Source: Bifidobacterium simiarum
GTDB taxonomy: Bacteria; Actinomycetota; Actinomycetes; Actinomycetales; Bifidobacteriaceae
DNA: 64,000 bases
NCBI RefSeq assembly: GCF_002802905.1
Contig: NZ_PEBK01000003.1
Location: forward strand, 1 to 64,000
Direction of reading: 5' to 3'
In this document: positions 34,498 through 43,841 of the stretch, in pieces
How positions within the stretch are numbered: position 1 is the stretch's first letter
Layout: each line of letters begins with the position of its first letter
Position numbers and translations under genes: made by a program
The notes under the pieces: generated by a model
What the model saw: only the letters and a program-made list of their open reading frames with translations
The model's database searches: none
What the model was told of the DNA's origin: nothing

Positions 34498-34980
34498 TCA
34501 GACGATCTTGCGCTCGAACGGATCGGAGCTGATGCCCTTGGCGAGGATGTCCTTGGCCCATTCCTTGGCGGTGAACAGGCTGTGGTCACGGTAGTTGCCG
34601 CAGCTTTCGATGGTGGTGGCGGGCACGTCCTCCCAGGTGGCCTTGTAGGCGATGAACTCCAACGACTCCTTGAGCGCGCGGGCCACATCCTCGGTGGAAT
34701 GCTCGCCCCAGGTGAGCAGATGGAATCCGGTGCGGCAGCCGAACGGCGAGCAGTCGATGTATCCGGGGATGCGTTCGCGCAGCAGCACGGCGATGGTGTG
34801 CTCGATGGTGTGCAGGCCGCCGGTCGGAATCGCGTTCTCGTTCGGCTGCACCAGTCGCAGATCGTAGTTGGAGATCACGTCGCCGTGGGGACCGGTCTCC
34901 GTATCGATGTAGCGCACGTACGGCGCCTTGACCTTCGTGTGATCGAGCTGGAAGCTTTCCACGACCGGCTTGTCTGCCAT
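34498..34980 (-). CDS. luxS: S-ribosylhomocysteine lyase
   Basis: This 160-residue metalloenzyme splits S-ribosylhomocysteine into homocysteine and the AI-2 precursor DPD. It shows the metal-binding HTIEH at residues 57-61 and the catalytic Cys82 in SPFGCRTGF, with a further Cys ligand in [17 protein letters not shown] lies five bases before ATG. It feeds homocysteine to the methionine genes metB and cbs located about 17 kb away. Confidence 0.97.
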   Translation of the reverse strand: MADKPVVESFQLDHTKVKAPYVRYIDTETGPHGDVISNYDLRLVQPNENAIPTGGLHTIEHTIAVLLRERIPGYIDCSPFGCRTGFHLLTWGEHSTEDVARALKESLEFIAYKATWEDVPATTIESCGNYRDHSLFTAKEWAKDILAKGISSDPFERKIV

Positions 34981-35158
34981 GACGACTCCTTTTTTCGTTG
35001 CTGTTCTTCCGCGGCCGGGCGGACGGTTCCGTCTCCGACCACGATGCCGACTCCTACTTTCGTCCGTGAAATCGATTCCGTCAACCATCCGGCCATGCAT
35101 GTCATCTATCGCCGGTTATCGGGGCAATGGCCGTCGGACGATGACTGTCGCCCGCCGG

Positions 35159-35755
35159 CTATCGGCGGTCATGACGCTGGTAGGCCAGCCGCTCGGCGTC
35201 GCCCTCCCGCTGTACCAGCGTGATCGTGCCGCATCGGGTGAATCCGCAGGATTCGAGTACGTGCTGCATGGCCCGGTTGTTGCAATGCGTATCCATGCGC
35301 ACATTGCCGTATTGCCGCACGGCCCAGTCGAGGCAGTCCCGTCCGGCGCGCGGACCCAGTCCTGAGGCGGCCACGCGATGCACGGCCATGTAGTCATCGT
35401 CGTCCAGCCACGCACCGTCGATCTCGGCGTACGACGGGTCCGGGCCGGGGCACAGGACGAAGACCGCGAGGATCCGCTCGGCTTCGGGACCGAACGCCAC
35501 GCCGGATGCGGATTCGGCAACGCCGGCGTGATCAATCAGCAGACGGGTGCGGCCTTCGGCGATGTCGGCACGGACCGTGGATTCCAGCGGGAACCGGTCG
35601 GCCCATTGCGTGGGATTGCCGTTCTCGGCCATGAGTCTGCGGGCGCGGGCGTACATGGCCTCGATGGCGTCGAAATCCTCGGGCGTGGCGACGCGCACGC
35701 TACGGTCGGCAGCCGAATCAGCGGCGGTATCGGTGGTGGAATTGTCGGTGATCAT
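35159..35755 (-). CDS. GNAT-family N-acetyltransferase
   Basis: A 198-residue protein with the acetyltransferase core: VRVATPEDFDAIEAMYARAR at the N-terminus, the beta4 strand LAVFVLCPGPDPSY, the acetyl-CoA loop near ASGLGPRAGRDCLDWAV, and MDTHCNNRAMQHVLESCGFTRCG at the C-terminus. AAAGGAG precedes ATG. Substrate unknown. Confidence 0.88.
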   Translation of the reverse strand: MITDNSTTDTAADSAADRSVRVATPEDFDAIEAMYARARRLMAENGNPTQWADRFPLESTVRADIAEGRTRLLIDHAGVAESASGVAFGPEAERILAVFVLCPGPDPSYAEIDGAWLDDDDYMAVHRVAASGLGPRAGRDCLDWAVRQYGNVRMDTHCNNRAMQHVLESCGFTRCGTITLVQREGDAERLAYQRHDRR

Positions 35756-35812
35756 GGGACTCCTTTCTGCACAGCAAGATTAAGGCGGTCAAGCGACGCA
35801 ATACGGCGACGC

Positions 35813-37774
35813 CTATTCGACGAAGTCACGGATGGCGGCGATGAAGCGGTCTCCGTAGAGTTCGAGCTTGTGCTGGCCCACGCCGTTGACCTCGAGGAAT
35901 TCGTCGGCCGAGGTGGGCCGCAGCTCGCACATGCCGCGCAGGGTCTTGTCGGAGAACACGATGTACGGCGGCTTGCCGATTTCGCGGGCGATCTCCAGAC
36001 GCAGTTCCCGCAGCCGGTCGAACAGTTCGGCATCCGATCCCTCGAGTCCGGAGGCCGCGGCCGACCGGGCCCGACCGCCGGAACCGGCCCCGCCGCCGTC
36101 CCCGCCGCCGTCCCCGCCGGAAGCCCCGTACGCCCCACCGTATACGCCGGCGGACCGCGCGGCCGATCCGGCCGGCCGCTCCAGTCGCTTGATCGTCATA
36201 CGGAAGTCCGGCGCCACGGTTTCCACGGCCCGGGGACCGAACAATACGATGGGGAATCTGCCGTCGGCCACGACGAGATACCCATCGGCGATCATCTGCG
36301 AGATCACGTCGCGGACCTGCGCCGCGGTCCTGTTTTTCAGTCGTCCGTAGGTGGGTGCGGAGTCGAGGTGACGCCAGTCGTGCATCTCCTGCGAATCGGA
36401 GCCGCGCAGGATCTGCACGATCTTGGCCGCGCCGAGGCCGCGGGGGCTGCCATCCCGGTTCGGTTCCAACAGGGTCAGGATGTCGTGCACGCATTCGCTG
36501 ACCGCCCGCGCGATGTCGGTCACGTCGACGGTTTCGAACTCGCCGTCGCAGTTCGAGCATCCGGAGCATACGGTTTCACCGGTTTCGCCGAAGTACGCGG
36601 TGATGTACCGGTGCAGGCATTCGGTGGTGCGGCAGTATCCGGTCATGCCGTCGAGCAGCACGCGTCGTCGGGCGCGCACCGCCTCGGCGTCCTCGGCGCT
36701 GAGCCGATCGTTCTCGCTTTCGTTGTCGATGAACCGCCGCCGGGTCATGATGTCCGCGTCGCACCACAGCAGCGTGCACCGGGAGGGCAGACCGTCACGG
36801 CCCGCACGACCGGCCTCCTGATAGTAGGCTTCGATACTGTCGGGCATGTTGTGGTGGATCACGTACCGCACGTTCGACTTGTCGATGCCCATGCCGAACG
36901 CGTTGGTGGCCACGACCACATGCACCTCGTCGTTGACGAAGGCCCGCTGGGCACGAGACCGTTCCTCAGGGGGCAGTCCGGCGTGATAGCACACGGCGGA
37001 GGCACCGCGGGCGTTGAGATCATCGGCCAGGGCCTCGGTCTCCCGACGGGTGGCGCAGTAGATGATGCCGGATTCCTCGCCGTGCGCGGCCACGTATCGT
37101 TCGATCCACTGCCGTTTGGCGGTGGGCGTGGCCTTGATGACGTCGAAGTACAGGTTGGTGCGGTCGAATCCGGTGACGCTGATCTGTGGGTTGTTGAGAC
37201 CGACCAACCGGACGATGTCCTCCCGCACGCGCTCGGTGGCGGTGGCGGTGAACGCAGCGACGACGGGACGACGGGGCATGCGGGCGATGAACTCGCCGAT
37301 GCCCAGATACGCCGGGCGGAAGTCCTGTCCCCATTGGGAGACGCAGTGCGCCTCGTCGATGGCGAGCAGGCCGATGTTCGCGTGGGCGGCGAAGTCGGCG
37401 AACCGGGCGGTGTCGAGCCGTTCGGGGGCCACGTAGAGAACCCGGCACAGACCCTGTTTCGCCTCGGCAAGCGCGGCGGACTGCTCCTCCGGACTCTGCG
37501 TGGAGTTGACGTAGACGGCGTGGATGCCGTTGTCCTCGAGACCGGCGACCTGATCGGCCATCAGGGAGACCAGCGGGGAGATCACGACGGTGAGGCCGTC
37601 GAGCAGTACGGCGGGGATCTGATAGCAGATGGATTTGCCGGCGCCGGTGGGCATGACGCCGAGCGCGTCGCGGCCGGCGAGGATCGCGCCGATCAGCGGC
37701 TCCTGACCGGGCCGGAACTCGTCGTAGCCGAAATACCGTTTCAGCGCAGCCCGCGCATCGTTGATGTCTGCCAT
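35813..37774 (-). CDS. recQ: RecQ DNA helicase
   Basis: A 653-residue superfamily 2 helicase for recombination and fork repair. It has Walker A MPTGAGKSICYQIP, DEAH (LLAIDEAHCVSQWG), helicase motif VI (QEAGRAGRDG), a zinc site in YRCTTEC-like ECLHRYITAYFGE...CSGCSNC, a winged helix and a C-terminal HRDC domain ending GDRFIAAIRDFVE. A Gly/Ala/Asp-rich linker of short repeats joins the winged helix to HRDC. Confidence 0.96.
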   Translation of the reverse strand: MADINDARAALKRYFGYDEFRPGQEPLIGAILAGRDALGVMPTGAGKSICYQIPAVLLDGLTVVISPLVSLMADQVAGLEDNGIHAVYVNSTQSPEEQSAALAEAKQGLCRVLYVAPERLDTARFADFAAHANIGLLAIDEAHCVSQWGQDFRPAYLGIGEFIARMPRRPVVAAFTATATERVREDIVRLVGLNNPQISVTGFDRTNLYFDVIKATPTAKRQWIERYVAAHGEESGIIYCATRRETEALADDLNARGASAVCYHAGLPPEERSRAQRAFVNDEVHVVVATNAFGMGIDKSNVRYVIHHNMPDSIEAYYQEAGRAGRDGLPSRCTLLWCDADIMTRRRFIDNESENDRLSAEDAEAVRARRRVLLDGMTGYCRTTECLHRYITAYFGETGETVCSGCSNCDGEFETVDVTDIARAVSECVHDILTLLEPNRDGSPRGLGAAKIVQILRGSDSQEMHDWRHLDSAPTYGRLKNRTAAQVRDVISQMIADGYLVVADGRFPIVLFGPRAVETVAPDFRMTIKRLERPAGSAARSAGVYGGAYGASGGDGGGDGGGAGSGGRARSAAASGLEGSDAELFDRLRELRLEIAREIGKPPYIVFSDKTLRGMCELRPTSADEFLEVNGVGQHKLELYGDRFIAAIRDFVE

Positions 37775-37842
37775 GGTTCAGACCATAGCACCGGGGGTGG
37801 GGCGGGTAGCGGCTTGGGGGCAGCAGCGGTCTTGGGGCCGGC

Positions 37843-38562
37843 TCAGCGCACGGCGAGCCGGATGTTCTCGCGCAGGGAGTCGAGACCGGCGGCCTTGGTG
37901 GTGGAACTGATGATGGCGGCCATGAATGCAATGGATTCCTTCCGCCCGCCACGGAACCAGTCGCGGATCACGTTCATGATGCCGCCGAAGATGTAGTCGA
38001 ACTGGTAGTCGCGGATCATCCTCGCATGATCGAGATCCACGTCGCCGTCGATACGGTCGCCCTCATCGCCCGCTTCGACCATCGCCGCCGAGACGGGGTC
38101 GAAGATCTCGTTGCAGATGTCGCGGATACTGTCAGCCAGATCGTTGAACAACGTATTGCCGAACGACGACAGCAATACGGAAATCATGCTGTCGTGTTCA
38201 TCGATGTAGACGAGCGTGGCGGTGACGAACGGCAGATACTCCCCCGTGACCAGTTCCTTCGCATGGGCTTCGGCCACGCTTCGGAACGCGGCCACCGCGT
38301 CGTCCTCGATCTGTCCGAGCAGCTCCTGCACGTTGTTGTAGTGCGCGTAGAAGGTCACGCGGTTCACGTCGGCCCGTTCGGCCAGTTCGGTCACGGTGAT
38401 GGATTCGACCGGCTTGGTGCGCATGAGCTCGACGAGTGCGTCCGCAAGGCGGGCGCGGGTGCGCCGCACACGGCGATCGCCGTGCGGTTTCGCCGGACGG
38501 GATTTCGCCGGGCTCTGCACTGTCGGACCCTGCGCCGTCGCGTTCCGCGCCTCGTTCGTCAT
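37843..38562 (-). CDS. TetR-family transcriptional regulator
   Basis: A 239-residue protein with the TetR helix-turn-helix SITVTELAERADVNRVTFYAHY at about residues 53-74 and an all-helical ligand domain. AGGAG lies nine bases before ATG at 38562. It diverges from two YhgE/Pip genes; the CTACAGTTGTAG palindrome between the -35 and -10 of their promoter is its likely operator. Confidence 0.9.
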   Translation of the reverse strand: MTNEARNATAQGPTVQSPAKSRPAKPHGDRRVRRTRARLADALVELMRTKPVESITVTELAERADVNRVTFYAHYNNVQELLGQIEDDAVAAFRSVAEAHAKELVTGEYLPFVTATLVYIDEHDSMISVLLSSFGNTLFNDLADSIRDICNEIFDPVSAAMVEAGDEGDRIDGDVDLDHARMIRDYQFDYIFGGIMNVIRDWFRGGRKESIAFMAAIISSTTKAAGLDSLRENIRLAVR

Positions 38563-38659
38563 CGTCACACACTCCTGACCGTATCTGGCCGCACTCGACC
38601 GTTCTTGACCGTGCTGCACGGGGAAACGATATCTCATCGTATATCATTTTTCACCACGT

Positions 38660-38689
38660 TTGATCGTTACGCTACAGTTGTAGTATAAC
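38660..38689 (+). promoter_or_regulatory. Promoter and embedded TetR-type operator of the YhgE/Pip operon
   Basis: TTGATC, 18 bases and TATAAC. The perfect palindrome CTACAGTTGTAG (38672-38683) fills the spacer right up to the -10 box, an ideal place for repression. Confidence 0.6.
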
Positions 38690-38740
38690 TTATATCCGTA
38701 GTCAAAATCTTCCGTTGTCACAGGATCCGCCGAGGTCAGC

Positions 38741-41401
38741 ATGAAACACGTCTTCCAGGTCTTCGCGCGCGACATCCGCCGCATACTCGCCGTACCCATG
38801 GCCGTGGTCACGGTACTGGGCATCTGCGCGATCCCCGCGCTGTACTCATGGTTCAACGTCGCCGCGTTCTGGAGCCCCTACGACAACACCGGCAACCTGC
38901 GCGTGGCCGTGGTCAACGAGGACAGGGGCGCAAGCAGCAGCGCCATCGGCAGGCTGAACATCGGCGATCAGGTGGAGACGTCGCTGCACGACAATCATCA
39001 GCTCGACTGGACGTTCATGGGCCGGCAGCAGGCCCTCGACGAGGTGCGATCCGGCACCAGCTACGCGGCCATCATCATCCCAGTCGATTTCTCGGCCGAC
39101 CTCATGACCATCACCACCGGCGACTTCCGTCAGCCGAAGATCGAGTACTACGTCAACGAAAAGACCAGCCCGATCACGCCGCGCATCACCGATACCGGGG
39201 CCGGCACTCTGGAGCGGCAGATCAACAGCCAGTTCGTCTCCACGGTGAGTAAAACCGCGGTCGAGGCCATGTCCAAGGCGGCCGGCAAGGCCTCGGCCCA
39301 CGCCGACGCGGCGCGGCGCGAGACCTCGAACGGCGTGGACAAGGCGCTGGACGGCATCGACGACGCCGAAGCCAAGCTCGATTCGCTCATCGCCGCCGTG
39401 AACGACGGCTCCGCCAAGGTGGATGAGGCCCGCGTCTCGCTGTCCGACATCAGCGGCAAGGCCACGAAGGCACAGACCACGCTGAACTCGGGCATCGCCT
39501 CGATCAGCGACGCGCAGAACGGACTGACCTCGCTGAGCTCCTCACTGGCGGTGAAATCGGCGAGCGCCTCGGCGTCGCTGTCCGCGGGCTCGCAGCAGGC
39601 GAACACGGTCATCGGCAAGGCCTCCGGCACCGTGCTCGGCGCCAAGGACCGCGCCGACGCCGCCGCGGCTTCCGCGCAGGAGGCCGTGGACGCGAACGCC
39701 GCGATCGTCACGACGCTGAAGGATTCCGAGTTCGCCGGCACGGATTCCGGCAAGGCACTGATCGCGGAGCTGGAGCAGCGTGGCCGTGACGGACATGCGG
39801 CTGTGGACGCCATGCGTACGGCCAGCGCGAACGTCGGCAACAGTGCCACCGCGATCGCCGGGGCGGCCGATGCCATCGACTCGGCCAATCAGAGTACCAT
39901 CACCGCACTGCAGCGATCCCAGTCGGCGCTCGGCGGCACCGCGACCTCGGGCCTGAACAGCGCGCTCGGTTCGTTCTCGGCGAGCGCCACCACGTTGTCG
40001 GGCACGCTGGCGAAGGTCGGCCCGGCCGTGGACGAGGCGAACACGGCGCTCGACCAGCTCGATACCACGCTTGACAGGACGACCAAGGCGCTTGAGGGGT
40101 CGAAGCGGTCGCTGGCCGAAACCCGCACCACGCTGAGCAACATCGACTCCGACATGAACGCCGCATCCAGCGCCGACACGTTGGACAGGCTGCGCTCGTC
40201 GCTCGGCGCCTCGCCCGACGACGTCGCGAAGTTCGTGGCCTCCCCCACCGCGCTGGAGACCCACACCGTGTATCCGCTGAACTCCTATGGGTCGGCCGTG
40301 GCGCCGATGTTCACGAATCTGGCGTTGTGGATCGGCGCGTTCACGCTGGCGATGATGGTGCATCTCGAAGTGGATGACGAAGGCATCACCGGGCTCACCG
40401 CGAACCAGAAGTATCTGGGCCGCTGGCTGCTGCTGGCCGTCCTGTCCTGCCTGCAGGCGGTCATCACGACCACCGGCAATCTCGTCATCGGCGTGCAGGC
40501 GGCGAACCTGCCGGCCCTGTATCTGACGACGATGGCCATCGGCGTGGTGTACGTCTCCATCATCTACGCGCTGTGCATCTCCTTCGCCCACGTGGGCCGG
40601 GGACTGACCGTGCTGCTGACCGTCCTGCAGGTGCCCGGATCGTCGGGCATGTATCCGATCGAGATGATGCCGAAGGAATTCCAGCGCCTCTACCCGTTCC
40701 TGCCGATCACCCACGGCAACAATGCGCTGCGCGAGACGATCGGCGGGTTCTACGGCGACCATTACTGGCGGTATCTCACGACGCTGGCGCTGTTCGCCGC
40801 CGCGGCGTTCCTAGTCGGCATGACGTTGCGACCGTATCTCAACAATCTCAACACGATGGTGTCCGAACGGTTCGCCGCCACGGATCTGCTGGCCGCGGAG
40901 AAGCCGGTGGCCATCCACAACCGCTACCGGCTCGACCAGCTGCTGCGTGCGCTGAACGACTCCGAGGAGTTCCATGCGGGCATCACACGGCGGGCGGCCC
41001 GATTCGAACGCCTGTATCCGAAGCTCAAGCGCGGTGCGCTCGCGGCGGGCATCATCCTGCCGATCGGCCTGACGGCATTCTCGATGACTACCAACGAGAA
41101 GATCGGCATCCTGCTGGCCTGGGTGATCTGGATCGTGGCCATCATCACGTTCCTCGTCGGCATCGAATTCATCTACGACGGCATCCGGCGGCAGATCCGA
41201 CTGGGGAACATGGATGCGGCGGAGCTGCGCGACGTCTACCGAAGGCAGCGTCTGCACCGGAAGCCGTTGAAATCACTGGACCTATTGAACGTGACCGGGC
41301 CGGCATCGGGCCGAACGCCGAAGCACTCGGCGGCCGGGACCGGGACTGCGACTAAGACCGCGGCCGGGGCTGCGGCCGGGGCATCGGGAAAGGAGGCGTG
41401 A
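38741..41401 (+). CDS. YhgE/Pip-family membrane protein
   Basis: The 886-residue protein has one N-terminal membrane segment, a long extracellular helical region (about residues 150-500, rich in Ala/Ser/Asp and likely coiled coil) and about six membrane segments in the C-terminal third. The start KHVFQVFARDIRRILAVP and the pattern ALYSWFNVAAFWSPYDNTGNLRVAVVNED are characteristic of YhgE/Pip proteins, which include phage infection protein and resemble EsaA. It is predicted to be an ABC-2-like export or surface protein. The next gene encodes a paralogue. Confidence 0.88.
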   Translation: MKHVFQVFARDIRRILAVPMAVVTVLGICAIPALYSWFNVAAFWSPYDNTGNLRVAVVNEDRGASSSAIGRLNIGDQVETSLHDNHQLDWTFMGRQQALDEVRSGTSYAAIIIPVDFSADLMTITTGDFRQPKIEYYVNEKTSPITPRITDTGAGTLERQINSQFVSTVSKTAVEAMSKAAGKASAHADAARRETSNGVDKALDGIDDAEAKLDSLIAAVNDGSAKVDEARVSLSDISGKATKAQTTLNSGIASISDAQNGLTSLSSSLAVKSASASASLSAGSQQANTVIGKASGTVLGAKDRADAAAASAQEAVDANAAIVTTLKDSEFAGTDSGKALIAELEQRGRDGHAAVDAMRTASANVGNSATAIAGAADAIDSANQSTITALQRSQSALGGTATSGLNSALGSFSASATTLSGTLAKVGPAVDEANTALDQLDTTLDRTTKALEGSKRSLAETRTTLSNIDSDMNAASSADTLDRLRSSLGASPDDVAKFVASPTALETHTVYPLNSYGSAVAPMFTNLALWIGAFTLAMMVHLEVDDEGITGLTANQKYLGRWLLLAVLSCLQAVITTTGNLVIGVQAANLPALYLTTMAIGVVYVSIIYALCISFAHVGRGLTVLLTVLQVPGSSGMYPIEMMPKEFQRLYPFLPITHGNNALRETIGGFYGDHYWRYLTTLALFAAAAFLVGMTLRPYLNNLNTMVSERFAATDLLAAEKPVAIHNRYRLDQLLRALNDSEEFHAGITRRAARFERLYPKLKRGALAAGIILPIGLTAFSMTTNEKIGILLAWVIWIVAIITFLVGIEFIYDGIRRQIRLGNMDAAELRDVYRRQRLHRKPLKSLDLLNVTGPASGRTPKHSAAGTGTATKTAAGAAAGASGKEA

Positions 41402-41405
41402 CGCC

Positions 41406-43643
41406 ATGACGACGATCATCGCGATCATGACGACGCTGGCGACGACGCTGCTGCGGAAGCTGCGGAACGTCGGGCGCATCGTCGCCGGCGACGTGCGGAA
41501 CATCACTTCGAACGTCACGGCCATCACCCTGATCATCGGGCTGGTGGCGATCCCTTCGCTGTTCGCGTGGTTCAACGTGGCCGCGAACTGGGATCCGTTC
41601 AGCAGCACCGGAGGCCTCAAGGTCGCCGTGGCGAATGCCGACGAGGGGTATCGCAGCGATCTGGTGCCGGTGAAGGTGAACGTGGGCGAGAACGTCGTCT
41701 CGGCCCTGCGCGCCAACGACCAGCTCGACTGGGTGGTCACCGACGAGCGGAACGCCATCGACGGCACGGAATCCGGCGAATACTATGCCGCCGTGGTGAT
41801 CCCGAAGTCGTTCAGCCGCGACATGATGACCCTGTTCTCCACCCGGACCCGGCATGCGAAGATCGCCTACTACACGAACGAGAAGAAAAATCCGCTGGCC
41901 CCGAAGGTAACCGGGCAGGGCGCCGACGCGGTGACGGCGCAGGTGAACGATACGTTCAACACGACCATCTCCAACGTGGGCCTGACCATCGCCTCGCAAC
42001 TCGCGGAGTCGCTGGACAGCGATTCGGCGACGACGCTCATCGGCAACCTCAACGCGAACATCGACCGTACGGCCAGGCAGCTTGATCTGGCCGCCGACAA
42101 CCTCGACCAGTACGGCGACATGCTGGATTCGGCACAGACGCTGGTTGCCACGTCGGCGCAGCTGGTCAGCAAGGCGGGCGGCAGCGCGGCGGATGCGCGC
42201 AAGGCCACCGATCAGGCGAGACAGGGCGTGACCACGGTCGCCGCCACACTGGATTCCTCGGCCGATACGGTCGGCGAGGCGCTTGATGCCAGCGCCGACA
42301 GCTATCAGGGAGCCGAGGCGAGCATCGATCAGGCGTTCGACGCCGTGGGCACGCAGGGCGCCGACTCGGCGAAGCAGCTGCATGGCGTGGCCGCGAAGAT
42401 CGACGCGCAGATCACCGCATACCGGGGACTGCGCGAGCGGCTGGCGGCGCTGAAGCCCGCGGGCGGCGACGGCGTGCAGCTGCAGCAGACGCTGCTCGGA
42501 CGGATGGACGAGGCCATCGCCAGGCAGACCGCGGTGCGTGATTCGCTGACCTCCGCCGCCGACGGCATCGACAAGGGGCTGGCCGGCAGCGAGCGGAAGC
42601 GCGCCGAGGCCAAGGCCCGCGCCGAAGAGGCCCGCAGGACCATGACGCAGGTGGGCGACGACTTCGACAAGGGACTGAAGACGAAGCTCGCCGCCATGTC
42701 GTCGGCCGCATCGGACGCCTACGAGGGCGCGGCCGAGGCGACCTCACGGCTGGAGGCCACGTCGTCGGAGCTTTCCGGTTCGGCGGATTCCATCGCCGCG
42801 AGCATGGCGGACGCGCATACGGACATCACCGCCACGGCGAAATCCCTGCGCTCCTCGGCCGGCAAGCTCGACGACCTGCATGGCAGGATCACCAAGGCGC
42901 TGAACAGCGGGGATCTCAAAACCGTGCGCAAGGTGCTGGGCGACGACCCCGAAGCGCTGGCCACGTCGCTGGTCTCGCCGGTGAGTCTCAATCGCAACGC
43001 CGTCTACAGGTCCGACAACTTCGGCTCATCCATGACGCCGATGTATACGACGCTGGGCCTGTGGATGGGTGCGCTGCTGATGACGCTGGCCATACTCGTG
43101 CAGGTGTCGGACAGGCGTCAGGCCACGCTGGATCGTCCGACGCCCGGCGAGATGTTCCTCGGACGCTTCGGCATCTACGGGATTCTGGCGCTGCTGCAGA
43201 GCACCGTCATGTGCTTGGGCGAGCTCGTGTACCTGCGCGTGCAGTGCGACGGCCCGCTGCTGTTCATGCTGGCCGGATGGGTGACGTCGCTGGTATTCGC
43301 GTTCATCGTCTACACGATGGCGGCCGCGTTCGGCTCCCCCGGCAAGGCGCTGTGCGTGCTCATCATGGTGATGCAGATCACCGGCGCCGGCGGCTCGTTC
43401 CCCGTCGCCGTGCTGCCCGACTTCTTCCAGGCGGTGCACCCGTTCCTGCCGGCCACGCATGCCATCGACATGTTCCGCGCCGCGATCTTCGGCGTCTACC
43501 ACAACGACTACTGGATCGCCATGGGCAGGCTGGCGGCGTTCGTCCTGCCGATGCTGCTGCTCGGCCTCGTCCTGCGCCGCCCGCTCATGCGCCTCACCGC
43601 CAAGTCGGAGGCCGGTCTCAAGCGCACCAAGGTGCTGGGATAG
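41406..43643 (+). CDS. YhgE/Pip-family membrane protein, paralogue of the preceding gene
   Basis: A 745-residue paralogue with the same layout: N-terminal segment (IPSLFAWFNVAANWDPFSSTGGLKVAVAN), long Ala-rich helical middle and C-terminal membrane segments. It starts four bases after the first gene's stop with GGAGG upstream, so both are translated from one message and may form a heterodimer. The TetR gene upstream suggests response to a membrane-active compound; the actual role is unknown. Confidence 0.87.
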   Translation: MTTIIAIMTTLATTLLRKLRNVGRIVAGDVRNITSNVTAITLIIGLVAIPSLFAWFNVAANWDPFSSTGGLKVAVANADEGYRSDLVPVKVNVGENVVSALRANDQLDWVVTDERNAIDGTESGEYYAAVVIPKSFSRDMMTLFSTRTRHAKIAYYTNEKKNPLAPKVTGQGADAVTAQVNDTFNTTISNVGLTIASQLAESLDSDSATTLIGNLNANIDRTARQLDLAADNLDQYGDMLDSAQTLVATSAQLVSKAGGSAADARKATDQARQGVTTVAATLDSSADTVGEALDASADSYQGAEASIDQAFDAVGTQGADSAKQLHGVAAKIDAQITAYRGLRERLAALKPAGGDGVQLQQTLLGRMDEAIARQTAVRDSLTSAADGIDKGLAGSERKRAEAKARAEEARRTMTQVGDDFDKGLKTKLAAMSSAASDAYEGAAEATSRLEATSSELSGSADSIAASMADAHTDITATAKSLRSSAGKLDDLHGRITKALNSGDLKTVRKVLGDDPEALATSLVSPVSLNRNAVYRSDNFGSSMTPMYTTLGLWMGALLMTLAILVQVSDRRQATLDRPTPGEMFLGRFGIYGILALLQSTVMCLGELVYLRVQCDGPLLFMLAGWVTSLVFAFIVYTMAAAFGSPGKALCVLIMVMQITGAGGSFPVAVLPDFFQAVHPFLPATHAIDMFRAAIFGVYHNDYWIAMGRLAAFVLPMLLLGLVLRRPLMRLTAKSEAGLKRTKVLG

Positions 43644-43660
43644 GGGCGGTTTCGGCGTGA

Positions 43661-43816
43661 TTGAGTTCACTCTTTTTCGCTGGTGCCAAAGAGTGAACTC
43701 AATGTTGTTCGATGTAACGGATAACGCAACACGGCCGACCCGAAACCAGGCCGACCGTGTGCGATTCCGTGCGTTTCCAGTTCACTCTTTTCCGGGCACC
43801 CGAAAAGAGTGAACTG
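43661..43816. repeat. Composite palindromic repeat, copy 1
   Basis: Two hairpins with arms TTCACTCTTT/AAAGAGTGAA (43661-43702 and 43779-43816) enclose a conserved core with CACGGCCGACCCGAAACC and a pairing GGCCGACCGTGT. It lies between two convergent genes. Further copies are at 50221 and 51811. Confidence 0.9.
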
Positions 43817-43841
43817 GGCGCTCGCCTAGCGACCCCAACCC

